DNA of 64,000 bases, from positions 62,001-126,000 of the forward strand of contig ABCO01000009.1 of NCBI GenBank assembly GCA_000170815.1. Direction: 5' to 3'. Of this stretch, positions 42,284 to 52,525 are shown piece after piece. Below the pieces are notes generated by a model that worked only from the letters and a program-made list of their open reading frames with translations, did no database searches and had not been told where the DNA came from. This stretch comes from an unidentified eubacterium SCB49. Its GTDB lineage: Bacteria > Bacteroidota > Bacteroidia > Flavobacteriales > Flavobacteriaceae. Position 1 is the first letter of the stretch. Every line of letters begins with the position of its first letter. Position numbers and translations under genes: made by a program.

Positions 42284-42510
42284 AAATCAAAAACCGAAGT
42301 TCGTTTTGAATACACTAAATCTTTTAGTCGTAACAAAAACGCTAATGTAAGGTACATTCCAAAACCTATTCCTAGTGTAGCAAAAGATAGGTACACAAAA
42401 AAAAGTCGGATACTTTTTGCTCGCATCCCTAAACGATCTGCAAATCTAGATGCCACGTTAAAACCGTGTCTCTCAAAATAATATCTAATATTGTAAACCC
42501 ATTGTAACAT
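42280..42510 (-). CDS. PspC-domain small membrane protein
   Basis: 76 aa from the ATG at 42510. A frame five codons longer exists (ATG at 42525), but the shorter start fits the usual N-terminus (MLQWVYNIRYYFERHG). It has the amphipathic PspC block FADRLGMRAKSIRLFFVYLSF and one hydrophobic helix, ending in a basic tail. PspC proteins sense membrane stress in other bacteria. Here it overlaps the K+ channel gene, so a role at the same membrane is likely. Confidence 0.82.
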   Translation of the reverse strand: MLQWVYNIRYYFERHGFNVASRFADRLGMRAKSIRLFFVYLSFATLGIGFGMYLTLAFLLRLKDLVYSKRTSVFDL

Positions 42511-42574
42511 AGCAGCAAAATACACAATTTAAATCACAATTTATAAATCAAAAATTTCAAAACGCCATACACTC

Positions 42575-43846
42575 TTATTTTCCTAATAATGAATTGCCCA
42601 CAGCACAATGAAAACATTTATTCTTATCACAATATTCATTTTTAAGTTGTAATAGCCCTTGTGAATCTAACGCCGAGGTTACAACATTTTTTAACGAATT
42701 GAATTTCTTAATTATGCTATTACTTTCTGCAGGGATTGTAGCTGCTAGTTCAAAAAGGGTTTCGGAAATGTCTTTTCCTTGATATTTAGCGTAACAATAC
42801 TTTAAAGGCAACACCGTATTTATTAATAGTAAATGGATAAACGCTTTGGTTAACTTTTTCTTTCGTTTTGTAGATGCGACTCCAAAATTATAATGCGTAT
42901 CCCAATATTCTGAAGCTGCTACGTCAAAAATTGCATAATAATCGTCTAACGAAGTGGCAGAAATCACCATAGTAAATAGTTCTTTTTGCTTTACATACAA
43001 ACTTGCCAATTGTGACAACCTCACAGTAGGAAAATTAGGCGGACGTAATCTAAAATATTTAGGACTAATTACAGCAGAATTATCTAATTGAAACTTGGCT
43101 TGTAGAAAAAGATACTCCTCCTTTAAGGTTAAAAAATACGCATCTTCATTTTCTAACAAAAAAAATCCCGCTTGCCCAAAGAGCAATGCTTCTAGTGATT
43201 TATTAGATGCGGCACATTTTCGCGCTACGCTAAAATCTATAGATTGCCCTAAACTTAAAAAAGAAGCACCGTTTACTTTGAGACCGAAATTTTTACAGAG
43301 CAATACAAACAATAATGCCTCCCAGTCATTTTTAGAGTTTGAAAGTAGACCAAGTAACATCCCGTTTTTAGATTCAATGCGCTCAATAAACAAGCGTTCT
43401 ATCCAGTTGCTGATTGTAAAGTGATCTACGTTAGCAAAACTAGATTCGCAGTTAATCCACTGTTCTTTACTTCCAAAAAGTTGATAATAAGCATCTAGTG
43501 TTTGTTTCATCACACGACCTTTTAAAACCAAGGTTGGCAAAGGTGTCCCAGATGTAGTGAATACATCTACGTCGTGTTCCCAGACCACATGCAAAATCAC
43601 ATTATCATAAGCCGTATCAGTCTCGTGATTGTGCGCATACCAATCGCTGGATTTTATATGAATTTCAATATTACCAGCCCAAAGTTGGTCATTTACACGC
43701 ACCTGCCCATTAAAAAAGTCTGGCCCAGCATTTAGGTTATGTTGCCCCACTTGTACGATTGACAATGATGCTCCATCTGTAGTCTCTAAGTTCGTTGTAT
43801 TAAACTTTGAGAATTTCCAGACATGATGGAGAAAGTCTTCTTTCAT
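42575..43846 (-). CDS. DUF2851 family protein
   Basis: 423 aa from the ATG at 43846. The frame extends upstream to 43918, but MKEDFLHHVWKFSKF is the usual family start. Conserved segments are QVGQHNLNAGPDFFNGQVRV, HIKSSDWYAHNHETDTAYDNVILHVVWEHD and a C-terminal C-x-n-KNKCFHCAVGNSLLGK Cys cluster. DUF2851 is widespread in Bacteroidota. The function is unknown. The HVVWEHD/WxxH part resembles a nuclease fold, but I cannot confirm this. Confidence 0.88.
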   Translation of the reverse strand: MKEDFLHHVWKFSKFNTTNLETTDGASLSIVQVGQHNLNAGPDFFNGQVRVNDQLWAGNIEIHIKSSDWYAHNHETDTAYDNVILHVVWEHDVDVFTTSGTPLPTLVLKGRVMKQTLDAYYQLFGSKEQWINCESSFANVDHFTISNWIERLFIERIESKNGMLLGLLSNSKNDWEALLFVLLCKNFGLKVNGASFLSLGQSIDFSVARKCAASNKSLEALLFGQAGFFLLENEDAYFLTLKEEYLFLQAKFQLDNSAVISPKYFRLRPPNFPTVRLSQLASLYVKQKELFTMVISATSLDDYYAIFDVAASEYWDTHYNFGVASTKRKKKLTKAFIHLLLINTVLPLKYCYAKYQGKDISETLFELAATIPAESNSIIKKFNSLKNVVTSALDSQGLLQLKNEYCDKNKCFHCAVGNSLLGK

Positions 43847-43962
43847 AAGGTTTAAAGATACAAATAAAACAGTATCCAAACACTCAAAACAAAACATAAC
43901 AAACTGAACAGAAATCACTTAAGACTCCGTAAAACATAACCAAGTAAGATTAAAACAAGAGA

Positions 43963-44646
43963 TTAAACTGTAGTCTGTACTACTTCAAAAATTTGATTTT
44001 CATCACATTTTAATGTTTTTGAAGGGTATTTTAAAAGTAAGGCATAATCGTGTGTAGCCATTAAAATGGTATTGCCTTGCGCGTTTATTTCTTGAAGCAC
44101 TTGCATTACTTCAACACTAGTTTGAGGATCTAGGTTTCCTGTTGGCTCATCTGCTAATATGAGTTCTGGCCTGTTCAGTAAAGCTCTAGCAATAGCAATG
44201 CGTTGTTGTTCTCCACCAGAAAGTTGGTAAGGAAATTTAAACGCTTTGGTTTTCATACTCACCTTATCTAGCACCTCATCAATACGCGTATTCATTTCGG
44301 CCTTATTTTTCCAGCCAGTAGCCGTTAAAACAAAAAGCAGATTGTCTTTTACGGTACGATCATTCAATAATTTAAAGTCTTGAAAAACCACTCCAAGTTT
44401 GCGTCTTAAAAAAGGAATATCTTTTTCTTTAAGCGAAGCTAGATCAAACCCCACAATGTGGCCTTCCCCTTTTTGTAGTGGCAGGTCGCCATAAAGTGTT
44501 TTCATAAAACTACTTTTTCCGCTTCCGGTTTTTCCTATAAGATAGACAAACTCACCTTTATCAATGCTTACAGAAACATCGTTAAGGATTAAATTTTCGC
44601 GCTGGAATATTTCGGCATTTTTAAGTTGGAGGACTGCTTCTGGCAT
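43963..44646 (-). CDS. ftsE: Cell-division ABC ATPase FtsE
   Basis: 227-aa ABC ATPase with Walker A GKTGSGKSS (38-46), Q-loop VFQDFKLL, signature LSGGEQQRIAIARALL, Walker B LILADEPTGNLD and switch His ATHDY. The phrase KLLNDRTVKDNL and the closeness to FtsE suggest the divisome regulator that partners FtsX to activate peptidoglycan hydrolases. No ftsX lies next to it in this window. A lipoprotein-export LolD-like role is the main alternative. Confidence 0.82.
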   Translation of the reverse strand: MPEAVLQLKNAEIFQRENLILNDVSVSIDKGEFVYLIGKTGSGKSSFMKTLYGDLPLQKGEGHIVGFDLASLKEKDIPFLRRKLGVVFQDFKLLNDRTVKDNLLFVLTATGWKNKAEMNTRIDEVLDKVSMKTKAFKFPYQLSGGEQQRIAIARALLNRPELILADEPTGNLDPQTSVEVMQVLQEINAQGNTILMATHDYALLLKYPSKTLKCDENQIFEVVQTTV

Positions 44647-44702
44647 TGATCTAAGTTTCTATTTTGAACAAAAATACTATTTGGTTTATTTACTAACGCA
44701 AA

Positions 44703-45176
44703 TTAATCTTCTTTCTTTTCCAACAAATCTAATCTTTCTTTAAGTTCTTCTAGTTGAGTTTGCTGTTCTATGGTATACAAAGTTAGTTCTTCTATTTTTT
44801 CAAGTAAAAGCAAGTTCATTTTTTTAAGCGCTAACCCTTCTTTGCTTAGCGTAGTTGCAGCAGGTATTTTAGGCAAGTGATGATTCGCTTCAATAAAGAC
44901 AGCAAGATCTTTTAAAGAAGGCATCGTATAAGAAGGTGATAATGTTGAATTTCCGTCAAAATAAGCTTCAAAAACATAATCTGGCGCTACAGCTCCGTTT
45001 AAATCTACAATCACTTCTTGCGTGTGTATTTTTCCTTTTACCGTTAATAGCTCATCAGGCTTGTTAGTACCTATTCCTATTTTTCCATTTTTTTCTGAAA
45101 TATTCTGAAACGGATTCTGTGCACCACAAGTAAAAACAGTGATACCAAAAAGAAAAGTAAACAATAATGATTTCAT
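44703..45176 (-). CDS. Secreted fibre-like protein with VGIGT-type N-terminus and C-terminal coiled coil
   Basis: 157 aa. A signal peptide ends VFTCGAQ. The GKIGIGTNKPDELLTVKGKI motif is shared with the big collagen-like protein. A stretch SPSYTMPSLKDLAVFIEANHHLPKIP, common in flavobacterial tail-fibre-like proteins, follows. It ends in a Leu/Glu-rich coiled coil (LLLEKIEELTLYTIEQQTQLEELKERL). Such proteins probably trimerise at the surface. The partner and role are unknown. Confidence 0.8.
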   Translation of the reverse strand: MKSLLFTFLFGITVFTCGAQNPFQNISEKNGKIGIGTNKPDELLTVKGKIHTQEVIVDLNGAVAPDYVFEAYFDGNSTLSPSYTMPSLKDLAVFIEANHHLPKIPAATTLSKEGLALKKMNLLLLEKIEELTLYTIEQQTQLEELKERLDLLEKKED

Positions 45177-45689
45177 AAAGCTGAAGTATTAAAAATTTGA
45201 AGCCTAAAGATATGCATAAATAAGAATTTAACTAAGCTTTCTATTCTTTGCGTTAAGATATTATACAGAGATTCGCTGAGTAGCGCAGAGACATTAGTCT
45301 GTAATTATGTAGTCTTCTTCTAATAAATTAACAGTAACTCTATATACTAAACTCATAAGTCTTCAGTACATTATTAACACTCACATTGGGTTTTTGAGTT
45401 AGCAAAATACTTGCTAGCACTCTTAATGCATTACTGTATTTACATGCTTCATATTTCATTATCTTAATTTGAGGATGGTACGCATAACCATTAACAAATT
45501 TTTAATATTTCAGAAATCATTTACATATACTTTGTATTTTTTTTTAACGTTAATATATGCAACAACCCATTAATAAAAGTAATTAACAAAGCACTTCTAC
45601 ACTTAATAACGTGTTGACAACATACATTAAAATCACGATAAGATGATGATGTATACTGTATTTTTATACTAGCAAAAAAACTTATATTT
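45177..45689. other. Intergenic region, no gene supported
   Basis: About 510 bp between divergent genes. A 72-codon minus frame (45521-45739) runs into the start of the next real gene and has no family features. A promoter for the TPR gene must lie here, but no clear TTTG-N19-TAnnTTTG was found. Confidence 0.6.
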
Positions 45690-48600
45690 ATGATTAAAAA
45701 TTGCCTAGCAATCCTATTGCTTTTTTGTGTGTCTTTCACAACAATGGCACAACGTACCGCAGCTTACACGAATGACAAAGTAGAATTTATTCGTGCGGTA
45801 GAATTATACAACAACAATCAATTTTTAGCTGCTCAAAATCTTTTTCAGAGGGTTAAAAAAGAATCTGATGACCAGACCGTAAAAGGTGATGCTGCATATT
45901 ATATAGCGAGTAGCGCTGTACGATTAAACCAGCAAGGTGCAGATCGATTAATGGAAGATTTTGTAAATGATTATCCTACAAGTTTAAAACGAAACTCTGC
46001 TTACCTAGATGTCGCTGGTTATTATTTTGATACAGGTAAATATTCGTATGCGCGTAAATGGTATGACAAAGTAGATGGTGATAACCTACCACCTAGCGAA
46101 AGAGAAAAATACTATTTTAACAATGGATACGCGTTTTTTCAGAATAAACGTTTTAACGAAGCTAAAAAATATTTTAACCGTGTGAGTGACTCAAAAGAAT
46201 ACGGTTCGCAGGCAAAATACTACTTAGGGTTTATAGCCTATGAAGGTGATGATTATCAAGAAGCCAACGATCTTTTTGAAGGAGTAGAACAAACCGAAGA
46301 AACAGACAAAGAACTCTCTTACTTTAAAGCAGACATGAACTTTAAGCTCGGAAAGTTTCAAGAAGCAATAGATTTAGGATTAGAACAATACGACCGTTCT
46401 AGTCCGGCAGAAAAGAGCGAGCTTTCTAAGATTATTGGAGAGAGTTATTTTAACCAAGAAAAATATGCAGAAGCCATTCCGTATTTAAAAGCTTATAAAG
46501 GAAAAAAAGGAAAATGGAATAATACCGATTATTATCAATTAGGGTATGCTTATTACAAACAAGCGCAGTATGCAAACGCTATAGGTGAGTTTAATAAAAT
46601 TATTGATGGACGAAATGCAGTAGCTCAAAATGCCTACTATCACCTAGCAGAATCTTATGTAAAAACAGAAAAGAAGCAACAAGCTTTAAACGCATTTAAA
46701 AATGCAAGCGAAATGGATTTTAGCGCAGAGATTCAAGAAGATGCTTATTTAAACTACGCAAAACTGAGTTATGAAATAGGAAACAGTTATAAAAGTGTTC
46801 CTGAAGTCTTAACCGATTTTATGGAAGCGTATCCTAACAATGCTAGTAAAAGCGAACTTAACGACCTTTTAATTGATTCGTATATTTCATCAAAAAACTA
46901 CAAAGCAGCATTAGCTTTACTTGAAGGAAATAAATCTTTTGAAAACAAACTTGCTTACCAGAAAGTAGCTTTTTACCGCGGTTTAGAACTATATAACGAA
47001 GGAGATTACAAACAATCTCGTGAGTTTTTAAATCTATCTTTAAAAGAACCTCGCGAACCTGTATTTACTGCAAGAGCAACCTACTGGGTTGCCGAAAACG
47101 ACTTTCAATTAAATAATTTTGAAGAAGCCCTTGTAGGTTACAAGCAGTTTTTACAATTACCAAATGCTTCTAGCACACCAGAATATGCAACAAGCAGCTA
47201 TAACTTAGCGTACAACCATTTTAAGCTAAAACAATATCCAGAAGCGATAAGCAATTTTAAAAAATACACTACAGGTACAACAGAAACTACCAGAGAGAAA
47301 GATGCTTATTTACGTTTAGGTGATAGTTATTTTGTGACTAGCGACTACTGGAAAGCAATGGAAAACTACAACAAAGCAGTCGAACTTAACTCGCCTGATA
47401 AAGATTATGCTGCATTCCAGAAAGCTATAAGTTATGGATTTGTAGATAGAACAGACTCAAAAATCACAGAACTAAGTGCATTTGGCTCAAAATATCCAAA
47501 ATCATTTTACAGAGATGATGCCTTGTATGAATTAGGAAACTCATACGCTTCACAAAATAAAAACAACGAAGCCATTTCTGCTTATGACAAGTTAATTACA
47601 TCACTACCTAATAGTAGTTATGTTTCAAAATCTTTACTTAAAAAAGCCCTTCTTTTAGATATCTCTGGAGATAGTAATGGTGCCTTGACTACCTTTAAAA
47701 AAGTAGCCAAAGACTTCCCTTCTACCCCAGAAGCAATACAAGCAGTTTCATCTGCAAAAGTGATTTACATAGATGAAGGTCGTGTAGATGAGTATGCAGA
47801 ATGGGTAAACACCTTAAACTTTGTTGCTATTGAAGACAACGAACTTGATGATGCTACTTATCAGGCTGCAGAACAACCTTACTTAGAAAACAAAACAGGA
47901 CAAGCAACCACCCGTTTTGAAGCATACCTCAATGATTTTCCAAATGGAAAGCACGCATTAAGCGCACACTTTTATCTAGCACAGTTATACTTTATAGATG
48001 ACAAAAAACAAGAAGCGATACCACATTACACCTTTGTGGCAGAGAAGCAGCGAAGTGAATTTACGGAACAAGTACTTGCCCGTCTTTCTGAAATATTCTT
48101 GACACAAAAGAACTACGCAGAAGCAAAAACCTACTTAAAGCGTTTAGAAGCTGAAGCTGACTTTCCTCAAAATATAATTTTTGCACAAACCAACATTATG
48201 AAAGCTAGTTATGAACTAGAACAATATAGCGAAGCTGTAACATACGCAGAAAAAGTATTAGGTAATAGTAAAATAGATATTCCAATAAAGACAGACGCCC
48301 AGATTATTGTTGCCCGTTCTGCTATAAAAACCAATGATGAAGCTAAGGCTGAAATAGCCTACGCAGAAGTAGCAAAAATAGCAACAGGACAACTCGCTGC
48401 AGAAGCGCTTTTTTATGATGCCTACTTTAAAAATAAAGAAGCACAATTTGAGGCTTCTAATCTTGTCGTACAAAAATTAGCAAGCGAATATTCTGGCTAT
48501 AAATTTTATGGTGCTAAAGGCTTAGTAGTTATGGCAAAAAATTTCTATGGTTTAAATGATGCCTATCAAGCGACATACATTTTAGAAAGTGTGATTACAA

Positions 48601-48707
48601 ACTTTACAGATTTTCCAGATGTAGTTGAAGAAGCACAACAAGAACTTGCAACTATAAAAGCCAACGAAGCAAAAACCAATTCTTCTGTAGAAACAGGCGG
48701 AAATTAA
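45690..48707 (+). CDS. Secreted TPR-repeat protein, 1005 aa
   Basis: A signal peptide ends SFTTMAQ. The rest is almost entirely tetratricopeptide repeats (about 20 or more helix pairs, e.g. GYAFFQNKRFNEAKKYFNRV and YAYYKQAQYANAIGEFNKI) with conserved G/A/Y positions. It probably is a periplasmic or outer-membrane-associated scaffold. It is followed 94 bp later by an outer-membrane barrel gene and then a small membrane protein gene, likely one transcription unit. I cannot name a specific complex. Confidence 0.88.
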   Translation: MIKNCLAILLLFCVSFTTMAQRTAAYTNDKVEFIRAVELYNNNQFLAAQNLFQRVKKESDDQTVKGDAAYYIASSAVRLNQQGADRLMEDFVNDYPTSLKRNSAYLDVAGYYFDTGKYSYARKWYDKVDGDNLPPSEREKYYFNNGYAFFQNKRFNEAKKYFNRVSDSKEYGSQAKYYLGFIAYEGDDYQEANDLFEGVEQTEETDKELSYFKADMNFKLGKFQEAIDLGLEQYDRSSPAEKSELSKIIGESYFNQEKYAEAIPYLKAYKGKKGKWNNTDYYQLGYAYYKQAQYANAIGEFNKIIDGRNAVAQNAYYHLAESYVKTEKKQQALNAFKNASEMDFSAEIQEDAYLNYAKLSYEIGNSYKSVPEVLTDFMEAYPNNASKSELNDLLIDSYISSKNYKAALALLEGNKSFENKLAYQKVAFYRGLELYNEGDYKQSREFLNLSLKEPREPVFTARATYWVAENDFQLNNFEEALVGYKQFLQLPNASSTPEYATSSYNLAYNHFKLKQYPEAISNFKKYTTGTTETTREKDAYLRLGDSYFVTSDYWKAMENYNKAVELNSPDKDYAAFQKAISYGFVDRTDSKITELSAFGSKYPKSFYRDDALYELGNSYASQNKNNEAISAYDKLITSLPNSSYVSKSLLKKALLLDISGDSNGALTTFKKVAKDFPSTPEAIQAVSSAKVIYIDEGRVDEYAEWVNTLNFVAIEDNELDDATYQAAEQPYLENKTGQATTRFEAYLNDFPNGKHALSAHFYLAQLYFIDDKKQEAIPHYTFVAEKQRSEFTEQVLARLSEIFLTQKNYAEAKTYLKRLEAEADFPQNIIFAQTNIMKASYELEQYSEAVTYAEKVLGNSKIDIPIKTDAQIIVARSAIKTNDEAKAEIAYAEVAKIATGQLAAEALFYDAYFKNKEAQFEASNLVVQKLASEYSGYKFYGAKGLVVMAKNFYGLNDAYQATYILESVITNFTDFPDVVEEAQQELATIKANEAKTNSSVETGGN

Positions 48708-48801
48708 AAAATTCGCCATAAAAAACACCACTCTAAAATATAGAAATGTGTCTAAACTTTACTTACAGAAGTCAAACTAACAAATAAGTAAATTATACTC
48801 T

Positions 48802-50568
48802 ATGTTTCAATCCATAGCAAATACAATACAATCACAAAGCAAGCTCATCTTAACATTAGCTGGGCTTGGCTGCATCACATTTTCGCCGCAGGCAATCGCT
48901 CAAGAAGAAGAACAAGACTTGGGCACCGAAGTAGTAAACGTAGTTAAACCATACACGCCTACTATTAGTGATGCTTTTAAGGTAAAACAAACTCCTGTTT
49001 TAAATGATGATGCTAATACCGCAAAAAAACCGGTACGCTATCAAATATTCTCTGTTCCTGTAGCCTCTACTTTTACACCTGCAAAAAGTAAAGCTTCTGG
49101 GATAAAAAAAATAAAAGCACCTAAATCTTGGGACAATTATGCCACTTTAGGCTTTGGAAACAACACCACGATTTTAGCAGAGCTTTTTAGTAATTTTGAA
49201 ATAAGCAGAACAGAAAATGCAGGTGTCTATTTAAGACACAACTCATCGCAACGTGGTATTGATGGTCTTGCCATAGACAACAAATATTATGACACACGCC
49301 TTGATGGTAATTATTACAATCGTCAACGCGATATGAGTTATGGAATTGAAGCAGGTGTAGAACATCAAATTTACAACTGGTACGGCTCTCACTTTAACGA
49401 AATGGCCGAAGCCATCTCATATAGTTTTCCTGAAGATGTAAACCAATCGTATTTGAGCGCATATGCAGGAGGAAACATTGCTTTTGACGACAGTTATTTT
49501 AAGAAAGCCACTGCCACTTTAAGATATACAGGAGATGCCTTTTCTACTTCTGAAATTAATTTTAGAGCGCAGCCAGAATTTTCTTTTCCAGTATCAGACT
49601 TAAATTTTAAGGTGCTAGCAGATATCGATTATTTGAGTGGTAGGTTTGAACAAGGAATATCAAGTACAGATGAGATAAAATATAGCTTTTTAAACGCTGG
49701 CCTCTCTCCTTCTCTTGTGTATTCAGATAATGACCTTACTGCAAATATTGGGGTAACTGGTTATGTATCATTAGACACAAATGCTAGTGAAACTAATTTT
49801 AATATATATCCTAACATTAACGCCTCTTACAACTTACTAGACGAATTATTAGTTGTTTATGCAGGTGCAGAAGGAGGATTAGAACAAAACACCTATTACC
49901 AGTTAAAAAATGACAATCCATTTATTTCGCCAACACAACAGATAAAACCTTCTAGTAAACTATACGAAGGTTTTGGAGGTGTAAAAGGTAAACTTTCTAG
50001 CGTCATCGCCTATAACCTAAGAGGTTCATACAGCAATACAAATGACCAAGTATTATTTACAAGAAACGCAATTGACAATTTGTATTTTGTGGATCAACCT
50101 TATCAGCAAGCCAACTCATTTAGCGCCATTTATGATGATATAAAAACCTTAAATATATTTGGAGAATTACAAGTAGAAGTTTCAGAAAACTTTGCGATTG
50201 GTGGGCAAGTTAATTTTAACTCGTATACACTAGAGTCACAAGTAGAAGCCTGGAATTTACCCAAAATAGACGCGACACTTTTTACACGATTTAATATTAC
50301 AGAAAAATTATACGGAGGAGGTTCTATCTTTTTTGTTGGCGAGCGTGAAGCACTAGTTTCTTATTTTAATGACATATACGCTCCAGAGAAAACAACACTT
50401 GATAGCTATTTAGATCTTAATGCAAATTTAGGTTACCGCATTAGTGACCGTTTAAATGTTTTTGCTAAAGGAAGTAATCTATTAGCCAAAAATTATGAAA
50501 AATGGTTAGACTATCCAGTACAAGGCATTCAAGTATTAGGAGGAGCAACTTATAAATTTGACTGGTAA
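48802..50568 (+). CDS. TonB-dependent-receptor-like outer-membrane barrel protein
   Basis: 588 aa. A signal peptide ends PQAIAQ. After a 60-residue linker with a motif VVNVVKPYTPTISDAFKVKQ, which resembles a TonB-box/plug start, comes a barrel of amphipathic strands ending in a terminal aromatic (YKFDW). No full plug domain is present, so it is shorter than a canonical SusC-like receptor. It lies between the TPR gene and a small membrane protein. It may act with the TPR protein in the outer membrane. Confidence 0.8.
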   Translation: MFQSIANTIQSQSKLILTLAGLGCITFSPQAIAQEEEQDLGTEVVNVVKPYTPTISDAFKVKQTPVLNDDANTAKKPVRYQIFSVPVASTFTPAKSKASGIKKIKAPKSWDNYATLGFGNNTTILAELFSNFEISRTENAGVYLRHNSSQRGIDGLAIDNKYYDTRLDGNYYNRQRDMSYGIEAGVEHQIYNWYGSHFNEMAEAISYSFPEDVNQSYLSAYAGGNIAFDDSYFKKATATLRYTGDAFSTSEINFRAQPEFSFPVSDLNFKVLADIDYLSGRFEQGISSTDEIKYSFLNAGLSPSLVYSDNDLTANIGVTGYVSLDTNASETNFNIYPNINASYNLLDELLVVYAGAEGGLEQNTYYQLKNDNPFISPTQQIKPSSKLYEGFGGVKGKLSSVIAYNLRGSYSNTNDQVLFTRNAIDNLYFVDQPYQQANSFSAIYDDIKTLNIFGELQVEVSENFAIGGQVNFNSYTLESQVEAWNLPKIDATLFTRFNITEKLYGGGSIFFVGEREALVSYFNDIYAPEKTTLDSYLDLNANLGYRISDRLNVFAKGSNLLAKNYEKWLDYPVQGIQVLGGATYKFDW

Positions 50569-50571
50569 TAC

Positions 50572-50799
50572 ATGCGATTTAGTCATATAAATAATGTTAC
50601 AATTATTGCCGTAGTTTCAATTGTATTGGCAATTTTAGAGCACGTGTTTGATCTTGACCTAGGCGTTCAAAAAGAAGAAATGAATGTCTTTGAGCTATTA
50701 ATGATGACTGCTATTATTTTTACGATACTTTGTTCACTATACATTATAGGCAGTATAATCCATAAGTGGATCTCAAAATTACGACGTGTTAAATCTTAA
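50572..50799 (+). CDS. Small membrane protein, 75 aa, unknown
   Basis: Starts 3 bp after the barrel gene stop, so it is co-transcribed. Two hydrophobic helices (residues ~8-24 and ~44-64) are separated by an acidic loop DLDLGVQKEEMN, with a basic C-terminus (KWISKLRRVKS) likely inside. No family is recognised. Confidence 0.75.
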   Translation: MRFSHINNVTIIAVVSIVLAILEHVFDLDLGVQKEEMNVFELLMMTAIIFTILCSLYIIGSIIHKWISKLRRVKS

Positions 50800-50825
50800 A
50801 AAGGTTTAGCAAACGTAAAGTTATT

Positions 50826-50860
50826 AAAGCATCTCATTATTGAGATGCTTTGTTTATTTT
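50826..50860 (+). terminator. Terminator after the small membrane protein gene
   Basis: Perfect 11-bp stem AAAGCATCTCA/TGAGATGCTTT with a 4-nt loop, followed by TGTTTATTTTT. It lies in front of the amidohydrolase start at 50879. Confidence 0.8.
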
Positions 50861-50878
50861 TACTTAAAACTTACCCTT

Positions 50879-52525
50879 ATGCGCCATCTACTATCCTTTC
50901 TATGTATTGCTAGTCTTTTTTCATGTGCTCCAGAAAAGATTGACGCAGACTTGCTCATTAAAAACGGAACAATCTATACTGTAAATACCGATTTTGACGT
51001 CACCAATGCTATTGCTGTAAAAGATGGAAAAATTTTAGAGACAGGCAAAAAGCCAGAACTAGAACTTAAATACAATTTTACTGATGTCTATGATGCTAAA
51101 GGGCAAACCGTATTACCCGGTCTCATTGATGCACATGCACATTTATACAACCTAGGGATAAGTATGCAGCAAGTAAACCTTAGAGGAACTAAAAGTTTTG
51201 AAGAGGTCATAGAAAGAGTTGTGGCATTTCAGAAAGAAAAAAATGTAGCATACATAAGAGGGAGAGGTTGGGATCAAAATGACTGGGAGGTAAAAGAATT
51301 TCCGAATAAAACATTGCTAGACTCACTTTTTCCAGATACTCCTGTGGCATTATCCAGAATAGATGGGCACGCCATGATTGCTAATGCAAAAGCGCTAGAA
51401 CTAGCAGGAATTACGACTAAAACAAAAATGCTTGGAGGTATTGTTACACTTGACCAAACTGAGCGTAGAAATCCAAAACTCACAGGTTTATTAATAGACA
51501 GCCCTATGGAGCTTGTGTTTGCCTCTTATCCTGAAGAAACTATAACAAGTATAAAAAATGCACTACTAGACGCAGAAGCTGCTTGCCTCTCTTTAGGGCT
51601 TACCACAATACACGATGCTGGTTTAAACAAAAATGTAATAGATGTTATAGACCATATGCAACAAAAAGACAGCTTAAAAATGCGTGTCTATGCGATGATT
51701 AGTAATAGTCCTGAAAATCTAGACTACTACTTAACTAATGGAATTATAAAAACAGACAGGCTTAATGTTAGATCTGTAAAAGTATATGCAGATGGCGCCC
51801 TAGGTTCTAGAGGCGCTGCCTTAAAACAGCCTTACAGTGATCAAGACCATCATTTTGGAGCAATGATAACACCACAAGAAGATCTTAAAAATTTGGCTAA
51901 AAAAATTGCAGCAGCAGGATACCAAATGAACACACATGCCATAGGAGACTCTGCAAACGTTGCCGTAATTAATGCTTATAAAGAATCGATAGATACCACA
52001 AAAAATATGCGATGGAGAATAGAACACGCTCAAATAATAGATACAAAAGATTTTGAGGCATTTTCTAAAAATATAATCCCATCCATCCAACCAACACATG
52101 CTACAAGTGATATGTATTGGGCAGAAGATCGTGTGGGAAGCAAACGTATTAAAGGGGCATATGCCTACAAAACACTTTTAGACAAAGCAGAAATTGTAGC
52201 CTTAGGCACCGATTTTCCTGTAGAAAAAGTAAACCCAATGCATACATTTTATGCCGCTGTAGCACGTAAAGATTTAAATAAATATCCTGAAGATGGATAC
52301 AGAATGGAAGAAGCTTTATCTCGTGAACAAACCTTAAAAGGAATGACTATTTGGGCAGCCTACGCTGGCTTTGAAGAAAAAGAAAAAGGTAGTATTGAGC
52401 AAGGAAAACTTGCAGACTTTACAATTTTAGATCGTGATATAATGAAAATTCATGCAGACTCAATACCTAAAACTAAAGTAATGGCTACTTTTATTAATGG
52501 CGAACTTGTATACAGCAAACACTAA
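50879..52525 (+). CDS. Amidohydrolase family 3 (YtcJ-like) lipoprotein
   Basis: 548 aa from the ATG at 50879. A frame 39 bp longer is rejected, because the shorter start gives a lipoprotein signal (CIASLFSCAP, Cys as lipid site) and the longer one would overlap the terminator. Metal-site motifs are GLIDAHAHLYN, WRIEHAQ and ALGTDFPVE. Family 3 amidohydrolases act on amide or urea-like bonds. The substrate is unknown. It is convergent with the metalloprotease gene, and the two stop codons are adjacent. Confidence 0.9.
   Translation: MRHLLSFLCIASLFSCAPEKIDADLLIKNGTIYTVNTDFDVTNAIAVKDGKILETGKKPELELKYNFTDVYDAKGQTVLPGLIDAHAHLYNLGISMQQVNLRGTKSFEEVIERVVAFQKEKNVAYIRGRGWDQNDWEVKEFPNKTLLDSLFPDTPVALSRIDGHAMIANAKALELAGITTKTKMLGGIVTLDQTERRNPKLTGLLIDSPMELVFASYPEETITSIKNALLDAEAACLSLGLTTIHDAGLNKNVIDVIDHMQQKDSLKMRVYAMISNSPENLDYYLTNGIIKTDRLNVRSVKVYADGALGSRGAALKQPYSDQDHHFGAMITPQEDLKNLAKKIAAAGYQMNTHAIGDSANVAVINAYKESIDTTKNMRWRIEHAQIIDTKDFEAFSKNIIPSIQPTHATSDMYWAEDRVGSKRIKGAYAYKTLLDKAEIVALGTDFPVEKVNPMHTFYAAVARKDLNKYPEDGYRMEEALSREQTLKGMTIWAAYAGFEEKEKGSIEQGKLADFTILDRDIMKIHADSIPKTKVMATFINGELVYSKH

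Noticed and set aside
45521..45739. 72-codon minus-strand frame
   Set aside because: It overlaps the signal-peptide coding start of the TPR gene, has no family features, and no promoter or neighbour supports it.
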